In this document: positions 59,800 through 64,000 of the stretch, piece after piece
Layout: every line of letters starts with the position of its first letter
How positions within the stretch are numbered: the stretch's first letter is position 1
Source: Pantoea piersonii
GTDB lineage: Bacteria > Pseudomonadota > Gammaproteobacteria > Enterobacterales > Enterobacteriaceae
Assembly: GCF_003612015.1 (NCBI RefSeq)
Contig: NZ_RARB01000004.1
Span: 186,001 to 250,000 of the forward strand
Direction: 5' to 3'
Length of the DNA: 64,000 nt
Program-made: the position numbers and the translations under genes
The notes under the pieces: model-generated
Database searches by the model: none
What the model saw: only the letters and a program-made list of their open reading frames with translations
Told to the model about the DNA's origin: nothing

Positions 59800-61053
59800 A
59801 AGCTCAACGCCAGACAGGTAGAGACCGCAAAGCCAAAAGACAAAACCTATAAAATGGCCGATGGCGGTGGTTTGTATCTCGAGGTTTCGGCCAAGGGTTC
59901 TAAATACTGGCGCATGAAATACAGACGCCCCTCTGACAAAAAAGAGGATCGCCTCGCTTTTGGTGTTTGGCCTACAGTGACGCTTGCTCAGGCAAGAGCA
60001 AAGCGTGATGAAGCTAAAAAGCTGTTAGTGCAGGGTATAGATCCCAAGGCAGAGCAGAAAGAAGCAAAGGCAGAAGTCTCCGCCGCTTACTCCTTTGAAA
60101 AGATCGCCCGCGAATGGCATGCCAACAATAAACGCTGGAGTGACGATCACCGCTCACGCGTACTCCGTTATCTTGAACTCTATATTTTCCCTTACATCGG
60201 AACGGCTGACATTCGGCAGCTCAAAACCAGCCATCTTCTAGCACCAATCAAGAAAGTAGATACGGCTGGCAAACATGATGTGGCTCAGCGTCTGCAACAA
60301 CGCGTAACTGCAATCATGCGCTATGCCGTGCAGAACGATTACATCGAATCTAACCCAGCCATAGACATGGCAGGAGCACTATCTACTACTAAAGCACGTC
60401 ACTATCCCGCCTTACCATTTAGCCGGTTTCCTGAATTTCTTGAACGCTTGGCCGCATATCGTGGGCGTGCTATGACGCGTATTGCAGTTGAGCTTTCATT
60501 GCTAACCTTTGTCCGTTCCAGTGAGTTGCGCTTTGCCAGATGGGATGAGTTTGATTTTGAAAGAGCCCTGTGGCGTATACCTGCAAAGCGTGAAGAAATA
60601 GAAGGCGTGCGTTACTCGCATCGCGGTATGAAGATGAAAGAAGAGCACATCGTTCCGTTAAGCCGTCAGGCTCTGGTTTTACTTGACAAGTTAAAACAGC
60701 TTAGCGGTGATAACCCACGTTTGTTTCCCGGTGACCATGACCCTAAAAAAGTGATGAGCGAAAACACGGTCAATAACGCATTGCGTGCGATGGGATATGA
60801 CACTAAAACTGAGATTTGTGGCCATGGCTTTAGAACCATGGCGCGTGGTGCTCTCGGCGAATCTGGATTGTGGAGTGATGATGCTATTGAAAGGCAACTC
60901 AGCCATTCCGAAAGGAATAACGTGCGTGCAGCCTACATTCATACGTCTGAGCATCTAGAAGAGCGACTGCTTATGATTCAGTGGTGGGCTGATTTTTTGG
61001 ATGCAAACAAAATTGAATTTATCATGCCCTATGACTTCGCCAAAGTAATGTAA
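59785..61053 (+). CDS. P4-type tyrosine integrase of the leuX island
   Basis: 422 residues. The N-terminal DUF4102 arm-binding domain (MKLNARQVETAKPKDKTYKMADGGGLYLEV) is typical of P4-like island integrases. The catalytic set is complete: Arg244 (TFVRSSELR), His347 and Arg350 (HGFRTMA), His374 (LSHSERN) and nucleophile Tyr384 (AAYIHTSEH). Start could be ATG 59785 or 59797. It reads away from leuX, the usual layout for islands that insert into a tRNA 3' end. It appears intact, so the island may still be mobile. Confidence 0.95.
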   Translation: MCPQMKLNARQVETAKPKDKTYKMADGGGLYLEVSAKGSKYWRMKYRRPSDKKEDRLAFGVWPTVTLAQARAKRDEAKKLLVQGIDPKAEQKEAKAEVSAAYSFEKIAREWHANNKRWSDDHRSRVLRYLELYIFPYIGTADIRQLKTSHLLAPIKKVDTAGKHDVAQRLQQRVTAIMRYAVQNDYIESNPAIDMAGALSTTKARHYPALPFSRFPEFLERLAAYRGRAMTRIAVELSLLTFVRSSELRFARWDEFDFERALWRIPAKREEIEGVRYSHRGMKMKEEHIVPLSRQALVLLDKLKQLSGDNPRLFPGDHDPKKVMSENTVNNALRAMGYDTKTEICGHGFRTMARGALGESGLWSDDAIERQLSHSERNNVRAAYIHTSEHLEERLLMIQWWADFLDANKIEFIMPYDFAKVM

Positions 61054-61180
61054 CTATATGGTTTTTTTGTTTTTTTATATGAAACTTTCTTTTTGAATAA
61101 GATTAATCTTGAATGATGTCCGATAAAATGATATTGATTAAAAAAAATTATTAATTTTTATCTTGCTAATTGGCGAAATT

Positions 61181-62083
61181 ATGGAAATTTCAAGAAACAA
61201 AGTCTGGGAAAGCAAGGAATGGGAAGCCCATGTCAATGATTTATTGAGAAATAGATATGGAGAAGATAATTATATTCCTATCCCCGATATTCATAACGGG
61301 GATGCTGGTATCGAAGGTTATTGCACTAAAGGAAATGCATTCCAATCTTATTGCCCAGATGAAGCTTGCCCAACTGATAAGCTCTATGAAAAGCAAAGAG
61401 ATAAAATGACTACTGATATTGCTAAGTTCATAGAAGATAAGAACGGGTATTTAAAGAAAATTCTACAGAATACAAAAATTAGACGCTGGGTGTTAGTAGT
61501 TCCTAGACATGTATCTAAGCATCTTGTTGTACATGCTGCTAATAAAGAAAGCGAAGTCATCGCCGCAGGATTACCATATGTAGATAATGAAGATTTTAAA
61601 GTATTAATCTGGGACCGTGAAACGCTTAAAAATGAAGAGAGCGACTTAATAAATCGTGGAATGCGAATCCTGAAGATCGATATACCGGAAGTTTCTTCAG
61701 AAGAAATCGAATCATTAAAACAAAGTGAGAGTGAGTTTGTTAATAATATTTCTCGGAAGCTTAGAAAGCTAAGAGATAATGATACTCAAGTTACCAATGC
61801 GGCAAGCCAACTGCTTAATAACATAGTTAGTTATAAAAATACAATGACGGATTTAAAGGAAAATTATCCTTCATTACATGAAGAAATTACTAAAGGCATC
61901 TTTAATCGAGAGCAAGAGCTGGACTTAGATGTTTTTAGCACAGATATAACACCTCCACTGAAGCAAATAGAGCTATTAAAAAATAACCTTTCAGAAACTA
62001 GCAACCTTCATAAAGATAATTTAAAATGTATAGCTACAGGTGTCGTCGGTGACTGGCTCATGCGTTGCAATTTGGATTTCTAA
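61181..62083 (+). CDS. Candidate effector nuclease of a Lamassu/ABC-3C-like defence operon
   Basis: 300 residues from the ATG at 61181 (MEISRNKVWESKEWEAHVND). The N-terminal ~100 residues look like a variant PD-(D/E)xK nuclease: Glu15 on the first helix, HNGDAGIEGY (Asp41, Glu45) and NAFQSYCPDE (Gln55-Ser-Tyr57), where restriction-type enzymes have a Q-x-K. The middle has WVLVVPRHVSKHLVVHAANKE. The C-terminal half is helical and charged. Strongly AT-rich. It is the first of three tightly packed genes. The arrangement matches the LmuA (effector) position; other ABC-3C effectors are possible. Confidence 0.6.
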   Translation: MEISRNKVWESKEWEAHVNDLLRNRYGEDNYIPIPDIHNGDAGIEGYCTKGNAFQSYCPDEACPTDKLYEKQRDKMTTDIAKFIEDKNGYLKKILQNTKIRRWVLVVPRHVSKHLVVHAANKESEVIAAGLPYVDNEDFKVLIWDRETLKNEESDLINRGMRILKIDIPEVSSEEIESLKQSESEFVNNISRKLRKLRDNDTQVTNAASQLLNNIVSYKNTMTDLKENYPSLHEEITKGIFNREQELDLDVFSTDITPPLKQIELLKNNLSETSNLHKDNLKCIATGVVGDWLMRCNLDF

Positions 62084-62085
62084 TA

Positions 62086-62550
62086 ATGGATATTCTTAAT
62101 GAAACTCCTATAAAAATGAGCTTTAAATCTTCAGGTACACCCGTAGAGCCTGAGTTAAGGCCCATTTGGCGGATTTCGATATTAGTTATAATTTTGAGTA
62201 AGCTTTGTCGAGGATCAACGGCAAGCTTAAAGAAATTACAAGTCATTTATGCAATCATATCCTCCCACGATAAAAGAGAGAGTTATCTTTTCAAAAGGCT
62301 GAATGCGGAAATTAATGTAAGGTTCGATCCGTTGCTAGATAGAGCAATCTCAATCGGGATTGGTGAGGGCCTTTTCGAGTTTAACTCTGCTAAAAGTGTA
62401 ACTCTTACAAAAAAAGGGCAGAGCTTTTCATCATATATATATAAATGTGCAGAGCTTTTTGTTGATGAAAAAAAATTCTTAGATAACTTCAATAAGACTG
62501 AATTTTCTGATGAAAAAATTGATATGCTTTTATATAAAGGTCTAATATGA
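62086..62550 (+). CDS. Candidate middle component (LmuC/ABC-3C type)
   Basis: 154 residues from the ATG at 62086 (MDILNETPIKMSFKSSGTPV), 2 bp after the upstream stop. The sequence IWRISILVIILSKLCRGSTASLKKLQVIYAII resembles the winged-helix-like middle components of ABC-three-component systems, followed by DPLLDRAISIGIGEGLFEF and VTLTKKGQSFSSYIY (start and wing of a winged helix). The stop overlaps the ATPase start by four bases (ATGA). Assigned mainly by order, size and these motifs. Confidence 0.55.
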   Translation: MDILNETPIKMSFKSSGTPVEPELRPIWRISILVIILSKLCRGSTASLKKLQVIYAIISSHDKRESYLFKRLNAEINVRFDPLLDRAISIGIGEGLFEFNSAKSVTLTKKGQSFSSYIYKCAELFVDEKKFLDNFNKTEFSDEKIDMLLYKGLI

Positions 62551-64000
62551 GCAAGCTTAATATTAACCGTTTGGTTATAAAAACTGATACTTATTCAGGT
62601 TTATTTGGTGCTGATTTGAAATTTTCTTCAGGACTAAATGTCATCAGTGCTGAGAACTCTTTTGGAAAGTCTACATGTATCCAGTCAATCATCTTTGCCT
62701 TAGGGTTGGAAGGAGTGCTTGGTCCTTCAAGAAATAACCCGCTAAAGTCTGCTCTTACCACTAAACTTAGAGATGAGAGTGATAAAGAGGTATTTGTTAA
62801 AAAAACGGAAGTTTATCTAGAGATATCAAATCAGCATGGGGATGTTATCACTCTCCTTAGAAAAAGTGATACTGAAGCTTCTAAAATTATAACTGTTTTC
62901 AATTCTGAGTTTGACAGTATTCAGAAAAATAAATTTACTGATTTTTTTCTGAAAGATCCAGGCTCCGCACAGCGTGAAAGAGGCTTTCATCTTTTTTTAA
63001 GTGAGTTTCTGGGTATAAAACAACCACAAGTTATGAAATACGATGGCTCTAAAAGTATTCTTTATCTGGAATCGATTTTTACTGTCAACTATGTAGAGCA
63101 AACTCGAGGTTGGGGCGGTATCCTCAATGTAATACCAACCTATTTAGGGATAAAAGATCTTTCGCAAAATATTTTAGAATATACTCTTGATTTAGATGTC
63201 CGCGAAATCAGAAGAAAAAGAGAATCATATCTCGAGTCCAAAAAAAGGCACGAGGCAAAATGGACTGCGACTCTAGGTGATTTAATCGCTACTGCAAAAA
63301 CTCATGGTTTTTTTGTTTCTAACCGCTTGCCTGAAAATATTGGAAATAAAATAGAGGTGATGCAGGATAGTGATTTATATACTTTTAATGATAGCCAGAT
63401 GGAGGTTTCCCTTGCTAATGATATAGTTTTAAAACAAGATGCGCTAATCTCATTGCAGAATAACCGCATTAGTGCTTTAGATAAAGATAGCAAAGATATA
63501 AGTGATTCATTAGATGCTATCAAGTTGGCATTAAAAAATCATGAAAACGCATTAGGGGTTTTAGTTTCCGATCTCGATATAAATTATGACTATCTCAAGT
63601 CGATAACAAAGAGTTTAACTAATACAAAGGAAAGTCTTAGGAAGTATAAAGATATTGAAAAACTACAACAGTTAGGATCACAAGAGCAGTTTAATTTCTC
63701 TGAAGATAATTGCCCAACCTGTGGCCAGCCTCTTCAGGGAACCTTACTTCCTAACACAATAGAAAGGCAGGCGCTTTCAATCGAAGAGAATATTAAGTAT
63801 TTAGAAAAAACGCAAGCCGTATTTGAAAGCCTGTCTAAAAGTGAAAGGAAAAAGATAGAAGATAAAGAATTACTAATAAAAATATCCAACTCTAAAGTAA
63901 GAGAGCTCCGTTCTGAATTGGGAGCAATTCAACGTAGCTTAATGTCACCTGGCGATGCTAGTGTGAGAGAACAGATTCGCCAAGAAGTAATATTGGAAAA
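62547..64000 (+). CDS. SMC/ABC-type ATPase with zinc hook (LmuB-like), cut by the window edge
   Basis: At least 484 residues; the 3' end is outside the window, so no stop is seen. ATG at 62547 overlaps the preceding stop. It begins MSKLNINRLVIKTDTYSGLF. The Walker A is atypical: Ala35-Glu-Asn-Ser-Phe-Gly40-Lys41-Ser42-Thr43 (AENSFGKST). After a globular part (about 1-215), a coiled coil runs to a zinc hook CPTC (Cys389, Cys392) in DNCPTCGQPLQG, then returns. Hook position predicts a total of about 650 residues, the size of LmuB. Rad50/SMC-like DNA-end or plasmid sensing is the expected role. Confidence 0.75.
   Translation, partial: MSKLNINRLVIKTDTYSGLFGADLKFSSGLNVISAENSFGKSTCIQSIIFALGLEGVLGPSRNNPLKSALTTKLRDESDKEVFVKKTEVYLEISNQHGDVITLLRKSDTEASKIITVFNSEFDSIQKNKFTDFFLKDPGSAQRERGFHLFLSEFLGIKQPQVMKYDGSKSILYLESIFTVNYVEQTRGWGGILNVIPTYLGIKDLSQNILEYTLDLDVREIRRKRESYLESKKRHEAKWTATLGDLIATAKTHGFFVSNRLPENIGNKIEVMQDSDLYTFNDSQMEVSLANDIVLKQDALISLQNNRISALDKDSKDISDSLDAIKLALKNHENALGVLVSDLDINYDYLKSITKSLTNTKESLRKYKDIEKLQQLGSQEQFNFSEDNCPTCGQPLQGTLLPNTIERQALSIEENIKYLEKTQAVFESLSKSERKKIEDKELLIKISNSKVRELRSELGAIQRSLMSPGDASVREQIRQEVILE

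Noticed and set aside
59613..64000. Second copy of the leuX 3' end marking the right end of the island
   Set aside because: No repeat of the tRNA 3' sequence was seen in the window; it must lie beyond the right edge if it exists.

Overview
The window is chromosomal DNA of an enterobacterium. Gene content and protein sequences point to the Erwiniaceae (Pantoea/Mixta/Erwinia group): most housekeeping proteins read almost like their E. coli counterparts, but E. coli mtr, argG and idn are missing from their usual places, while miaE and a three-subunit membrane gluconate-type dehydrogenase are present. The first ~56 kb is GC-rich with uniform codon use. The last ~7 kb (57-64 kb) is clearly AT-rich and accessory.

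Layout. 1-17.6 kb is the conserved translation and RNA-metabolism block: rlmE (3' end), ftsH, folP, glmM, secG, tRNA-Leu(GAG), tRNA-fMet, rimP, nusA, infB, rbfA, truB, rpsO, pnp, nlpI, a tiny yrbN-like gene and deaD. 17.7-19.5 kb holds a divergent SDR/AraC pair. 19.5-25.9 kb is yhbW-ubiV-ubiU / ubiT-yhbS-yhbQ-yhbP-yhbO-yraR, which includes the oxygen-independent ubiquinone hydroxylation genes. At 25.9 kb the order jumps to a block found elsewhere in E. coli: nrdG-nrdD, ridA, pyrI-pyrB with leader peptide and attenuator, argI with tandem ARG boxes, rraB, miaE, yjgM, an unrecognised membrane protein, valS, holC, pepA, lptF, lptG, a yjiN-type DUF445 gene and yjgR. 45.6-56.7 kb is a genus-variable stretch: an orphan peptide-type binding protein, the gluconate-type dehydrogenase operon, marC, an unknown acidic protein, a small redox/acetyltransferase operon facing a MocR regulator, and a DUF2501 protein.

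57.1-58.9 kb is an orphan type VI secretion islet: a candidate membrane effector, two small two-helix membrane proteins sharing a motif (candidate immunity proteins), and Hcp. At 59.5 kb tRNA-Leu(CAA) (leuX), a classic island attachment site, is followed at once by a P4-type integrase. Next comes a three-gene operon cut by the right edge: a variant PD-(D/E)xK-like nuclease, a small middle protein and an SMC/ABC ATPase with a zinc hook. It has the layout of a Lamassu / ABC-three-component anti-phage system and is the most interesting accessory system here.

Regulation readable from sequence: pyrBI attenuation, tandem ArgR boxes at argI, two NrdR-type boxes 31 bp apart before nrdD, a long RNase III-type hairpin before pnp, 21-bp-phased direct repeats between the SDR and AraC genes, an inverted repeat before the MocR gene, and G-rich repeats before the integrase.
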